Shown one piece after another: positions 9,290-18,042 of a DNA stretch of 64,000 bases. The DNA is taken from positions 1,922,001 through 1,986,000 of the forward strand of contig NZ_CP132294.1 of the NCBI RefSeq assembly GCF_030734285.1. Reading direction: 5' to 3'. Origin of the DNA: Natronococcus sp. AD-5. Its GTDB lineage: Archaea > Halobacteriota > Halobacteria > Halobacteriales > Natrialbaceae. Position 1 is the stretch's first letter. Every line of letters starts with the position of its first letter. Made by a program: the position numbers and the translations under genes. The notes beneath the pieces were generated by a model. That model was not told the origin of the DNA, searched no databases, and was given only the letters and a program-made list of their open reading frames with translations.

Positions 9290-9664
9290 TCACGAGCGAC
9301 CGGGGAGGGTGGGCCCGACCGCGTCCTCCTCGAGGACTGAGAGTCCGTAGAGATCGAGTACGCTGAGGACGAGCACGGCAAGCGGGAGACCCACGTCCGC
9401 GAAGGTGACCACCTCGAGGCGCAACGCGGTCACGACGAGGGGCTCGAGGGCCGCGCGCTCAAGGAGTAACACGCCCGTACTGAGGAACGCGAGCGCGCCA
9501 CCACACAACAGCGCCCAGGCGAGCCCACGTCGCCAATGGCCGGCGTAGGCGTGGCCTGCTCCGGGCACGAGGACGGCTAGCCCGTACGCCGGCCAGGATT
9601 TTCCGCGCGCGGCTACGCTCGCTCCCCGCGACAGTAGCACGTGAGCGCTCGTGGTCGAGAGCAT
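9290..9664 (-). CDS. Small multi-spanning membrane protein
   Basis: The product has 124 residues from an ATG at 9664. It contains a Pro/Gly-rich segment (LVPGAGHAYAGHWRRG) followed by hydrophobic helices at about 45-70 and 85-112. The PGAGHAYAG..RRG element is typical of small archaeal membrane proteins of the TM2/DUF5683 kind with a conserved Gly-rich turn. No catalytic residues are seen. It stands alone between a mobile-element hairpin on its 3' side and a gene-poor stretch on its 5' side. Confidence 0.65.
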   Translation of the reverse strand: MLSTTSAHVLLSRGASVAARGKSWPAYGLAVLVPGAGHAYAGHWRRGLAWALLCGGALAFLSTGVLLLERAALEPLVVTALRLEVVTFADVGLPLAVLVLSVLDLYGLSVLEEDAVGPTLPGRS

Positions 9665-9843
9665 CGGCTTATCGCCTCCAGGCGAGCGTCAGTGTCGGAA
9701 GTTGGTGCGCGATGCCGGCGGATGCGAGTGCAGTCGGGGGCATTGGTATACGACCAGTGTCCACAGCCTCTCTCATGAATATCAGTCAGACGCCCGCACG
9801 ACGCAGAACGGGCGGGGTGACCCACTATCGCCGGTAGCGCTTG

Positions 9844-10000
9844 CGGATCACTCTACGTGAGGAACGCGGGTTTTCACGTCGCGACGGGCAGGATGACCGT
9901 CGTCAATAGTTCGACTGTCTTCGCTCGATGGCACCGTGTATCGGGAACTCGAACGCCCGTTGACCGGGTAGATACACGGGTTGCCGGCTCCCCGGTTTTG
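9844..10000. repeat. Dispersed non-coding repeat, copy 1
   Basis: This stretch aligns over about 155 bp with 17641-17795. Shared blocks include GGCACCG.GTATCGGGAACTC, GAGGAA.GC..(A/G)TTTTCA and a common ACGGG segment near the end. Neither copy keeps an open frame across the alignment. The rest of the intergenic gap (9665-10045) shows no gene. Confidence 0.6.
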
Positions 10001-10045
10001 AGCCTCCGCTATTCCTCGCGAAGGGGACTTAGCGTCTGAAACCCG

Positions 10046-10351
10046 TCAACCGTCCCGCGCGACCGTGACGCGATCGGCAGTGATCGTGACCGAGTAGGTT
10101 TCGTCGCTGTCGATCTCGAACGAGATCTCCACGTCGTTCGTCTCAGTGCCGCTGGTTACCAGCGAATTGAGAGCCGCTGGATCGATGTAGTCGTAGAGGA
10201 CGATTCCGAGTTCGGTATCGACGGCCGTCGGCTCGATATTCTCGAGGGAGGCGAGAGCGTCGATCACGGCGACGTGAGGGGATACTCGGGAGTCGTACTC
10301 GTGTTCGACGGTCATATCTGCGTTCACTAGCGGGGCGTTGCGAACAGTCAT
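10046..10351 (-). CDS. HalOD1 output-domain protein
   Basis: The product has 101 residues. It contains the haloarchaeal output domain 1 pattern: VAVIDALASLENIEPTAV, then LYDYIDPAALNSL, then a beta-rich end EISFEIDSDETYSVTI and RVTV. HalOD1 is a small predicted signalling output module found as stand-alone proteins and as repeats in larger proteins; a double copy occurs in the protein encoded at 42893-44170. The gene is directly followed, on the upstream side, by another small gene (10358-10660) with 6 nt between, so the two are probably co-transcribed. Confidence 0.8.
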   Translation of the reverse strand: MTVRNAPLVNADMTVEHEYDSRVSPHVAVIDALASLENIEPTAVDTELGIVLYDYIDPAALNSLVTSGTETNDVEISFEIDSDETYSVTITADRVTVARDG

Positions 10352-10357
10352 AGCGAG

Positions 10358-10660
10358 CTATTTGCGCCCGTACTCGACGTGGATCGTCGGCGATGAGTCG
10401 TTCCAGTCACCGGTGTGTGCGTTCGCCAACTCGCCGGAAAACCGGAACTGGGTAACGCCAGTCGCGATCGTTCCTTCAACAGCGTGGCTCGAGACGACGG
10501 TCGTCTGGTCGACCGGATCGTCGTCCGCGAGCTCGATCTCTCCGTTTACGGTGATCTCAAAGTTCGACGGAACGCCGTGTCCGACGACCGTTACCAGGTG
10601 TGGGAGCGATTCGACATCGTCTGTCGTGCGTCCATTCAGCGCCGCATCATTACGTGACAT
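10358..10660 (-). CDS. Small haloarchaeal protein co-transcribed with HalOD1
   Basis: The ATG at 10660 gives a 100-residue product; an earlier in-frame start at 10744 would add an unlikely hydrophobic leader. The sequence is all beta in appearance, with HLVTVVGHGVPSNFEITVNG and a later QFRFSGELA, suggesting a small beta-sandwich. I recognise it only as a recurring haloarchaeal small protein without known function. It ends 6 nt before the HalOD1 gene, so the pair forms an operon and may act in the same pathway. An AT-rich region at 10680-10780 upstream should hold the promoter. Confidence 0.65.
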   Translation of the reverse strand: MSRNDAALNGRTTDDVESLPHLVTVVGHGVPSNFEITVNGEIELADDDPVDQTTVVSSHAVEGTIATGVTQFRFSGELANAHTGDWNDSSPTIHVEYGRK

Positions 10661-10863
10661 AACCCTACACATCGAGTATCGGAACTTAAGCCTTTCCGTC
10701 GAATTAATGGTTCTTTGTAGGGAATTGTATAGAAACACGAACAACCGTAGTGTATTTTGATTGTCTATTTTAGATAATCAATACTGTTCCTCGAGACTGA
10801 GGATCGGTGTATGTCCTATTACTCACCTCGAGGGGGCCCGGATAATGCCTGCTTACGTTCTAC

Positions 10864-10897
10864 GGGGTTGACATTCCTCAGCCCTGAAGGAGAAGAC
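10864..10897. repeat. Degenerate IS200/IS605-type end
   Basis: GGGTTGACATTCCTCAGCCC is followed by TGAAGGAG, a decayed version of the TTGACATCCTCC-hairpin end. The rest of 10661-10915 shows no coding sequence. Confidence 0.4.
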
Positions 10898-10915
10898 TCG
10901 CGCTCGACGTTTCCG

Positions 10916-11320
10916 TTACGAGAGTTGCGCGGTGATATCGGTCGACGAGATCATTCCGACGTAATCGTCATCGTCGACGACCGGGAGGTGATTGATCTCC
11001 AGGCTCGTCATCATCGCGGCCACTTCCTCGAGGAACAGTTCCGGCGGCACGGTTTCGACCGATTCGGTCATCACCGCCGCGACCTCTACCGCAGTGGGGT
11101 CGCGCCCCTCGGCGACGGTAGCAACTAGATCGGTACTCGTGATGATCGACGGCGGATCCGTCGTCACGACGAGGGCGTTGATCTCGTTGTCGCGCATCAC
11201 CGTCGCCGCCTCCTCGAGGGTTGCAGTTTTCGAAACCGTCTCCAGCGGTGTCGACATGATCTCTTCGACGCGAGTGCCATCGTCAGCGGTCATACGATAC
11301 GCTATGCCATCAGTTACCAT
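10916..11320 (-). CDS. CBS-domain pair protein
   Basis: I prefer the ATG at 11320; a GTG at 11335 would add five residues. The product is almost entirely a tandem CBS pair. CBS1 is EEIMSTPLETVSKTATLEEA with VTTDPPSIITSTDL, and CBS2 is VMTESVETVPPELFLEEVA with NHLPVVDDDDYVGMISSTDI. Such pairs bind adenine nucleotides such as AMP, ATP or SAM and modulate partner proteins. There is no attached effector domain and no obvious partner gene; the next gene is divergent. Confidence 0.88.
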   Translation of the reverse strand: MVTDGIAYRMTADDGTRVEEIMSTPLETVSKTATLEEAATVMRDNEINALVVTTDPPSIITSTDLVATVAEGRDPTAVEVAAVMTESVETVPPELFLEEVAAMMTSLEINHLPVVDDDDYVGMISSTDITAQLS

Positions 11321-11496
11321 GTCCTTTTGGGGCACTGTCCGGCATCAGCCCGCACGACAACCCGCGATCACCGCGGACGCGATCCGGCCCGTGGCCCGGT
11401 GACGATCTTCTCGGTGCGCTCTTGGGAGGCAGATCGCCCCAGATACTTGAGATCCACCCGTAGCATTCATGTGTTAACACGCACCATATACGACGG

Positions 11497-12969
11497 ATGG
11501 CAGCGGATCTCGTCCGGGCGACGCGACGGGAAACCACTCACGCCGAGTTCGAACGGCGAGTGGCGACCCAGGCGGACGCGCTCCGCGAGGCGTTCGCCGA
11601 CGGCCAGTTCGACGGAGGGTTCCTCGTCGGACTCGAACTGGAAGGTTACGCCGTCGACGCTGACGGGAGGATCGCGACCATCCCCGAGTCGGCGTTCGGG
11701 ACGGTCTGCGAGCGCGAACTCGGGCGCCACAACGCCGAGTTGAACACGCCCGCGACGGGGTTTGACGCCGGCGGGCTCGACGAGCAGGCCGACGCGATCA
11801 CCGACGCGGTGGCCGCCCTGCGCCGGGCGTGTGCGGCGGCCGGCCGTCGATTCGTCACCGACGGGATATGGACGATTCCGCCGCCGGAGGGGACGCCGGC
11901 CTACCTAACGGCCGTCGGCCGCGACGATGACGGTCCACGGCCGGCGAACATGGCTCCCGAACCGCGGTACGAGGCGCTCAACGCCGATATCACCGCCCAT
12001 GGACCGGTCGAGCTGGACGTGCCCGGTTGTCGGCGGGCGTTCCCCACGATCCTCGTCGAGTCACTCGCCACGTCGATGCAGGTCCACCTGCAGGTCCCCA
12101 CCGACGCCTTTCCGCAGTATTTCAACGCCGCGCTGCGTACGGCCGGACCGGTGCTCGCGCTGGCGGCGAACGCGCCGTTCCTGCCGGCAGACCTCTACGA
12201 CGACGTTGCCGGTGACCCCGTCATCGAAGAGATCGTCGAACTACGCGTGCCGATTTTCGAGGCAATGAACGTCCGCGAGCCGGGGAAGGTTCGATACCCT
12301 CGCGACATCGCGGCCCCCGCCGACGCGATCGATCGGATCGTCGACGACCGGCAGTGCGTGCCGTGGTTGCGCGAGTGGAGCGAAGACGGCGCCCGCGAGG
12401 GGTTTGCCGACGAGTATTGGGAGCTGTTACACAAACAGAGCACCTGCTGGCGCTGGATCCGGCCGATTCTTGGTCCCGACGGGCCGCGAATCGAGTACCG
12501 GCCGCTGGCGGCCCAGCCAAGCGTCGCGGACACGATCGCGCTCCAGGCGCTGGTCGTCGGCCTTCTCCACGGGATCGCCACGACCGCCCACCCGTTGTCG
12601 GCACTGCCCTGGGCGGCCGCCCGCGAGTCGTTCTACGCGGCGACGCGAGACGGTTTCGCGGCCGATCTACGGTGGATCACCCGCGACGGTGTTCGGAGCA
12701 GCGACCCCGCCGTCATCTACGACGAGCTGTTCGCGCTCGCACGGCACGGCCTCCGCGAGCGAGGCCTCGAGGCCACTCGCATCGAGGCGCTACTCTCGCT
12801 CCTCGAATCCCGCTGGGCGGCTACGACCTCCCCGAGCGCGTGGAAACGACGCGAGGTCCGGGATCGTCTCGACGACGGTGCGGATCTCGCGACCGCGATC
12901 ACGGGGATGCAGCGTGAGTACTTTCGTCGTGCCGAGACGGGCACCCCGTTCAACGACTGGCTCGAGTGA
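11497..12969 (+). CDS. Glutamate-cysteine ligase-like (GCS2-family) protein
   Basis: The product has 490 residues. The early [17 protein letters not shown] and HNAELNTPA match the substrate and Mg-ATP-binding Glu-rich region of carboxylate-amine ligases of the GCS2 group. A later [11 protein letters not shown] is the typical strand with its histidine, and [12 protein letters not shown] follows as in this family. Haloarchaea make gamma-glutamylcysteine as their main thiol, so a role in thiol synthesis is possible. However, this protein is longer than the haloarchaeal GshA-type enzymes I know of and may be a paralogue with another amine acceptor. It is followed by a possible terminator hairpin at 13036-13068. 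Confidence 0.7.
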   Translation: MAADLVRATRRETTHAEFERRVATQADALREAFADGQFDGGFLVGLELEGYAVDADGRIATIPESAFGTVCERELGRHNAELNTPATGFDAGGLDEQADAITDAVAALRRACAAAGRRFVTDGIWTIPPPEGTPAYLTAVGRDDDGPRPANMAPEPRYEALNADITAHGPVELDVPGCRRAFPTILVESLATSMQVHLQVPTDAFPQYFNAALRTAGPVLALAANAPFLPADLYDDVAGDPVIEEIVELRVPIFEAMNVREPGKVRYPRDIAAPADAIDRIVDDRQCVPWLREWSEDGAREGFADEYWELLHKQSTCWRWIRPILGPDGPRIEYRPLAAQPSVADTIALQALVVGLLHGIATTAHPLSALPWAAARESFYAATRDGFAADLRWITRDGVRSSDPAVIYDELFALARHGLRERGLEATRIEALLSLLESRWAATTSPSAWKRREVRDRLDDGADLATAITGMQREYFRRAETGTPFNDWLE

Positions 12970-13035
12970 GAAGCGGCCGTCGCATCCGTGCCTTTCTCCG
13001 CGTTCACTTCAGGATAAACTGATTTAGCGCCGCGA

Positions 13036-13068
13036 TAGCTCCGCAGAGTAGGTTAAAACACGGAGCTA
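13036..13068. terminator. Inverted repeat after the ligase gene
   Basis: TAGCTCCG (13036-13043) and CGGAGCTA (13061-13068) form a perfect 8-bp stem with a 17-nt loop, about 65 nt after the stop codon of the upstream gene. It could end that transcript or be an unrelated palindrome. Confidence 0.35.
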
Positions 13069-13179
13069 CCTCGTGTGTAACGACCGGTATATACGTTCGA
13101 GAGTCAGTCTACTGTCGTGCGATCATCGCCCTGTCGGTGGCTTCCTCCTCCGACTCGAGTCCGGGTTTCCGCTTAAAAT

Positions 13180-13899
13180 TCAGACGAGTTCGAATTCGAT
13201 TCGCCCTACGCGTTCACCTTTCGTCGTATGATCCGTGATCTCTATACGACCGATTTCGCCGAGGCGGGAGACGTGCGTTCCGCCACACGGACACATATCG
13301 AAGTCCTCGATCTCGACGACGCGAAGCGGATCGACGGACTCGGGAATCAGATCGAGGAGCGCACGACCCTCGTCGACCTCCGCCTCGACGGTCGCCCGGG
13401 ACCGGTTCTCTTTCACCACTGAGAGATCACGATCGACGACCTCGTTGGTGCGACGCTCGATGAGCGCGAGATCGGCATCGTCGAACGAGGCTGGCTCGAA
13501 GTCGATCCGCGACCGGTCGGGATAGATCTGGTTTCCGGCGGTGCTCGCGCCGTACTCCTCGAGCACGACGCGGGAAACGACGTGCTGGGCGGTGTGCATC
13601 CGGCTCAACTGCCGTCGGCGCGTCTCGTCGATACGGCCGTCGACTGTCGTTCCCTCCGCGGGGAGGTCGCCTTCTCGAAGGTCGATTTCGTGGCGCACCT
13701 CGCCGTGATCCTTTCTGACGCCGGTCACGTCGGCGGAGCCCTCCTCCCACTCGAGGACGCCGTGGTCGGCCGGTTGCCCGCCCCCTTCCGGATAGAAGTA
13801 CGTCCCGTCTAGAAACACGCTGTCTTGGGTCGTCCCGGTGACGGTGGCCGTGAACGTCGTCACGTCGTCCGCGTCGGGAAGGTATCGGAGTTCGGTCAC
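13180..13899 (-). CDS. AlaX-type alanyl-tRNA editing protein
   Basis: The open frame extends upstream to 14313, but the typical family N-terminus (VTELRYLPDADDVTTFTATV) begins at the GTG at 13899, giving 239 residues. The editing-site metal ligands are intact: H102 and H106 in MHTAQHVVS and C205/H209 in CPCGGTHV. The Gly-rich FYPEGGGQPADHG loop is present as well. AlaX proteins hydrolyse mischarged Ser-tRNA(Ala) or Gly-tRNA(Ala) in trans and are homologous to the editing domain of alanyl-tRNA synthetase. The gene stands alone and is convergent with the ligase gene. Confidence 0.9.
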   Translation of the reverse strand: MTELRYLPDADDVTTFTATVTGTTQDSVFLDGTYFYPEGGGQPADHGVLEWEEGSADVTGVRKDHGEVRHEIDLREGDLPAEGTTVDGRIDETRRRQLSRMHTAQHVVSRVVLEEYGASTAGNQIYPDRSRIDFEPASFDDADLALIERRTNEVVDRDLSVVKENRSRATVEAEVDEGRALLDLIPESVDPLRVVEIEDFDMCPCGGTHVSRLGEIGRIEITDHTTKGERVGRIEFELV

Positions 13900-14415
13900 G
13901 AGTCGGTGTTGCACACGGTTGAGTAAAGACGCTACTGGTCCGAACGAACGGCGCACGGTCGCTGTGCGTGACCGCTCCTCGATCCGGCAGACGGTGGACT
14001 GCATCGCAGCACGTGACCGGCATCGCGGATTTGATTTCATCGAAACCACTAGACACTCGCACGTCGACGGGCCTATCCAGTACAGTTGAGGGTAGTAGTG
14101 CTGCGCTGAATACGAAGACCCGAACGGCCGATACGCTGGCGCTACATGATAGGTGGGCCATGAGCGTGCCCGCGACCTACTCGAACGAACTGGCTCCTGG
14201 ATCCGGTCTCTGACGCCGCCGCCGTATTGCAAACCGGTTGTCCTCCCCGTTGCTCGTCGATTGCGCCCTGAGACGAGCGTTCGCGTCGCTCGGTCAGCTA
14301 CCGTTCTATTCATCCCTTCTGTTATCTATCTTCAAAACGTGAAAGACACTATCTTATTTTATTATTCATGATATTGATCGATTAATTACCGGTGCGTCGC
14401 ACTGGATGGCTCACA
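13900..14415. other. Intergenic stretch without a clear gene
   Basis: The open frames here are extensions of the AlaX frame or short antisense runs with Arg/Ser-rich, non-haloarchaeal composition. The last 110 bp become AT-rich (around 14330-14395) and should hold the promoter for the Tat-exported protein that follows. Confidence 0.5.
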
Positions 14416-15789
14416 ATGACTGGATCACGACGGCGGGCGTTCATGAAGCGGGCGGGGAGTACGAGCGTAGGAGTTGCAGCGTTCCTCGGTGGCACTGTCA
14501 CAGCTGACCGCTCACCAGGCCACGGGCGGCGGCGAACACGGGGTCGGCTCGACAAGCTCGGTCAGGCGCTCCCACCGGGAGGGAATCCGAACCACGTGAC
14601 GTACTCGTTCGGGCACGTAAGCGAGGACGGCGCGTGGGGAGCGGCCAGCAGCTGGCCGGCTGAGAGCCAGGTCGCGAGCACGCTGTACGACCTTTCGGAC
14701 CTCGAAAACCCCGAGCGGGTTCACGAACTCGACGCGCCGAACGAGGAGACGCGATCGAACGACGTCAAGTTCGACCCGCTGCGCGAGGGCATCTACATTC
14801 GGGGGCTGGAGGCCAACGACGAGGGGAGTTTTTTCGACCCGGAACCCGACCCCGACGGCAAGTTCGGCATCGAGGTCGTCGACTTCGGCTGGGAAAACGG
14901 ATCGCCCGAGGAGCCAGCGGTGATCGCCTACCTCGAGACGCCGACCATGGGGGTACACAAACTCACCGAGCATCCCGAGAAGCCGATCCTCTACCTGATC
15001 GACAAGGTAGCCGACGAGCCGGGGATCATTTCGGTGGATTTCAGCAAGCCCGACGACCCGACGATCAGACAGCAGTTCGGCCCGCGGGGGTACTGCCACG
15101 ATGTCGAGGTAGAGCCCGGCCGGAACGCCTTACACGCGGTCTTCGCGATCGGCGAGGCCGTCGGCTACGCTACCTTCGACCTGAGCGACGATCCGTACGA
15201 TCCACGGCAGCTCGGCTTCTTCGATTACGAGGAGCAACCCGGCTACACCGAACTCGGCGAGCCCGGCTTCGAGATCGCCCATCAGGTTCACCCGGAGCCG
15301 GAGCGGGAGCTCTCGATCGTGGGCGACGAGATGTTCTCTGGTGTCCCCGGCGGCAAACACATCTTCGACACCGGCTGGGACGAAGGGAGCCTCGAGGACC
15401 CGCAGCCGATCGGGTTCACCCACTCGCCCGACGCCCGCAATCAGGACGAGGAGCCCGGAGCGTGGACGACGCACTTCCACGACGTGGTCTACGATCGTGG
15501 CGAGGTGCTGCTCGTCGACGGCGGGTATACCCAGGGCGCGTGGGTCGCGAACATCACCGATCCCACGGACCCGACGCCGACCGAGCGGTACGCGACGGAC
15601 GACGGCGTCGAGGGCGTCACGCCGTATACCTGGGGCGCGTTCCACAACGAGGCGCGCGACTTCGCCTTCGTCACCGATAGCGGAAGCGGCGTGTACACGT
15701 TCGACGTCTCCGGGAAGGCGGCCCGCGGCGAGGACGGCGGCGGTCCCGACCACTACTACGATATCGGCGCGGTGCTCGGCACCGACTGA
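14416..15789 (+). CDS. Tat-exported LVIVD/beta-propeller-like protein
   Basis: The ATG at 14416 is preferred to the GTG at 14392 because it puts the twin-arginine motif (SRRRAFMKR) near the N-terminus, followed by a hydrophobic core. The mature part has repeated blade-like units such as YDLSDLENPERVHEL, FDLSDDPYDPRQLGFF and ANITDPTDPTPTERY. These match the LVIVD repeat pattern of secreted beta-propellers in which each blade ends with D-(I/L)-(S/T)-D-P. Several His residues (HDVEVEPG, HFHDVVYD) could form a metal site. It is followed by a second protein of the same kind at 16073, suggesting gene duplication and perhaps shared surface function. No enzymatic activity can be assigned. Confidence 0.78.
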   Translation: MTGSRRRAFMKRAGSTSVGVAAFLGGTVTADRSPGHGRRRTRGRLDKLGQALPPGGNPNHVTYSFGHVSEDGAWGAASSWPAESQVASTLYDLSDLENPERVHELDAPNEETRSNDVKFDPLREGIYIRGLEANDEGSFFDPEPDPDGKFGIEVVDFGWENGSPEEPAVIAYLETPTMGVHKLTEHPEKPILYLIDKVADEPGIISVDFSKPDDPTIRQQFGPRGYCHDVEVEPGRNALHAVFAIGEAVGYATFDLSDDPYDPRQLGFFDYEEQPGYTELGEPGFEIAHQVHPEPERELSIVGDEMFSGVPGGKHIFDTGWDEGSLEDPQPIGFTHSPDARNQDEEPGAWTTHFHDVVYDRGEVLLVDGGYTQGAWVANITDPTDPTPTERYATDDGVEGVTPYTWGAFHNEARDFAFVTDSGSGVYTFDVSGKAARGEDGGGPDHYYDIGAVLGTD

Positions 15790-15989
15790 GCGGACCTCCG
15801 CCTTCCCGGTGGGTCGTCCAGCCTGCCTCCGCGTGCTCGAGGACTGGATCGTGTTCTTTTCTCGGCGGTGGTCTGTTCGTGACGTGCTTTGTCTCGGCTC
15901 CATCGTAGCGCCTCCAAGGCGGTGCGAGCGCGATCAAGGCCGTGCTGGCGGCACCGACCGACGATTTTATAGGGTACAACAGTTCTATC

Positions 15990-16072
15990 ACTTACGACTG
16001 ACTATCAATAATATATTACTATCCGGTAGATGGTTCATACTAATTTATTTAGATAATGCGTGTGCGGATGCC
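15990..16072 (+). promoter_or_regulatory. AT-rich promoter region of the second LVIVD gene
   Basis: The stretch ATCAATAATATATTACTA at 16003-16020 and TAATTTATTTAGATAATG at 16041-16058 are sharply AT-rich within otherwise GC-rich DNA, in the right place for TATA and BRE elements ahead of the ATG at 16073. Confidence 0.5.
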
Positions 16073-17392
16073 ATGCCAGAACGAGAGAACGGCGGCGACG
16101 GTGGCACAGCTCGACGGGGATTCCTTCGCAGCACTGGTGCGGCGGCGCTCGGTACGAGCATCGTCGCGACGGGTTCCGCGGCGGCTTCGCGGGACACCGA
16201 GGACGGCAGTCGGAGTCCACGGCTCGAACTCGTCGGGCACACCACGCTCGGTGCGCGCGACGGCGCCAATACCCACGGCGCCGTAAGTGAGGAGCACGAC
16301 CTCGCGGCGGCGGGCTCGTTCGTCTCGGTCGACCCTGAATTACGTCTCGTCGACGTTTCGGATCCCGCCAACCCGGAGATGACCGCGACGATCGAAACCG
16401 GTCCCGGCGGCGATATCCGTAACTCGGACATCCACCCCTCGGAACCGTGGGTGTTTACCGCCAACGAAGGTTCGGTCGACGAGGACGGCGAAGGTGCCGG
16501 GTGGGCCGTCGTCGATGCGAGCGATAAGCACGATCCCGAACTCGTCGGCCATTTCACCGTCGACGGTGCGTCCAGCGGCGTCCACAACGTCCAGACGTTC
16601 GGCGACGAGTACCTTTTCACGGTGGGCCACGGTCGCGGACTCGTCGTCTACGACATCAGCACCCTCGAAAGTCCCGAGGAGGTGTCGTCCTTCCAGATGC
16701 CGGAACCGGGCGAGGACCACGACGACGGGCACGAGCACGAGGGCGACGGCGAGACCATTCACGCCGCACACGTCCGCGGCGACTACGCCTTCCTCGCCCA
16801 CTGGAACCGCGGCCTGTACGTCCTCGACGTGAGCGATCCCGAAACCCCCGAGGAAGTCGCCAGTTTCGACTACTCGGAAGAGGAGGCCGACGTCCCGCTT
16901 CGCGCGTGCCATCACGCGGTCCCGCATCCCCAGAAGGACATTTGCCTGCTCGGCGAGGAGGTCGGCACCGGGGAGCCGGGGTACAAGCACATCGTCGAGT
17001 TCGACCTCGAGGCCGGCGAGACCGAGCTCCTGTCCTCGTTCCAGTTCCCGCAACACGCCGAGCAGCCGACCGGCAGCCAGGGCTACTGGTGGACGGGCCA
17101 CTTCTCCGACTGGGGCGTCGGCGACCAGCAGGACGTCCTGTTCAGCGGCGATTACAAGGCCGGCGTCCAGGTGTTCGACGTTTCGGATCCCGAGGACCCC
17201 GTGCGTATCGACCAGTACCTCCCGACCGAAGGGGTCGACGAGGTCCGCCGGGAAGATCCCGCGCGGTTGGACTTGGTAGACAACGTTCCGTTCACGTGGG
17301 GTGCGGAAAGCTCGCTCGCGGGAGACAGCGGATACGTCTACGTGTCCGACGCCACCACTGGACTCTACGTGCTGAAACTCGAAGGGTACTAA
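16073..17392 (+). CDS. Tat-exported LVIVD-repeat protein
   Basis: The frame is open from 15341, but the ATG at 16073 gives the expected Tat signal (ARRGFLRSTG plus hydrophobic core ending ATGSAAAS) and follows an AT-rich promoter. The product has 439 residues. LVIVD-type blades are clear: LRLVDVSDPANPEMTATI, LVVYDISTLESPEEVSSF, LYVLDVSDPETPEEVASF and VQVFDVSDPEDPVRIDQY. A His-rich stretch (EDHDDGHEHEGDGETIHAAH) lies between blades and could bind metal. It is probably a secreted beta-propeller on the cell surface, paralogous to the gene before it. The separate promoter argues that the two can be expressed independently. Confidence 0.85.
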   Translation: MPERENGGDGGTARRGFLRSTGAAALGTSIVATGSAAASRDTEDGSRSPRLELVGHTTLGARDGANTHGAVSEEHDLAAAGSFVSVDPELRLVDVSDPANPEMTATIETGPGGDIRNSDIHPSEPWVFTANEGSVDEDGEGAGWAVVDASDKHDPELVGHFTVDGASSGVHNVQTFGDEYLFTVGHGRGLVVYDISTLESPEEVSSFQMPEPGEDHDDGHEHEGDGETIHAAHVRGDYAFLAHWNRGLYVLDVSDPETPEEVASFDYSEEEADVPLRACHHAVPHPQKDICLLGEEVGTGEPGYKHIVEFDLEAGETELLSSFQFPQHAEQPTGSQGYWWTGHFSDWGVGDQQDVLFSGDYKAGVQVFDVSDPEDPVRIDQYLPTEGVDEVRREDPARLDLVDNVPFTWGAESSLAGDSGYVYVSDATTGLYVLKLEGY

Positions 17393-17640
17393 CGGCGCTC
17401 CGCCGTCATCCGGTTGCCGTTTTCGTCGGCACTCATGCCGTCAGTTACGGCGTGAGAACCAACGCGATCCTGACGCGTATCGGACGCTCGTTCACGACCG
17501 AGTTCAACAGTCAACTGGTCTTTCCGTGCGCTGCACCATCGCGACGAACGGCCCGTTGCCATTGGCGGCGAATCCGTGCAGTTGGCAGACATTTGTGACG
17601 GGCCCCCGCCATGAGAGTTGACCTGCACATCGAATTCTCG

Positions 17641-17795
17641 CCGATCCCTAAACGAGGAATGCAGATTTTCATGTCATGACAGGCAGGGTGGTGTCGCTGA
17701 CAGCCCGACAGTCTTTGCTCGGTGGCACCGGGTATCGGGAACTCGAACGTCCGTTCGCCGGATAGCTAGACGGGTGCCCACTTCCTAGTTTTCAT
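17641..17795. repeat. Dispersed non-coding repeat, copy 2
   Basis: This copy aligns with 9844-10000 over its full length (see that entry). Here too all frames are interrupted. The preceding bases 17393-17640 show no gene. Confidence 0.6.
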
Positions 17796-17859
17796 CGGTC
17801 GTCTCGAGCTCCGGATAGTCTCAAGACTGCCGCGAAACTTCAAACAAATCCCGATACTG

Positions 17860-18020
17860 GCACAGGCACGAATGTGCATATTGGCTGGTACTCAGTAGAA
17901 GGATAACACTGTCGCTTTAAGTAGAAAGAATACAATTGTGTCATTCGTTATCATTCCAATCACCATAAATATAATTATAATATATAATAATTTTTCTTAA
18001 TCGTAAACACTTTACTGGTA
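17860..18020 (+). promoter_or_regulatory. AT-rich promoter region of the 2-hydroxycarboxylate transporter
   Basis: Bases 17960-18005 are nearly all A and T (ATAAATATAATTATAATATA and following), an extreme departure from local composition. They lie just upstream of the transporter start and should include its promoter. The length suggests more than a single TATA box. Confidence 0.5.
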
Positions 18021-18042
18021 TGTGCTGCCATCCCTTACGCGA

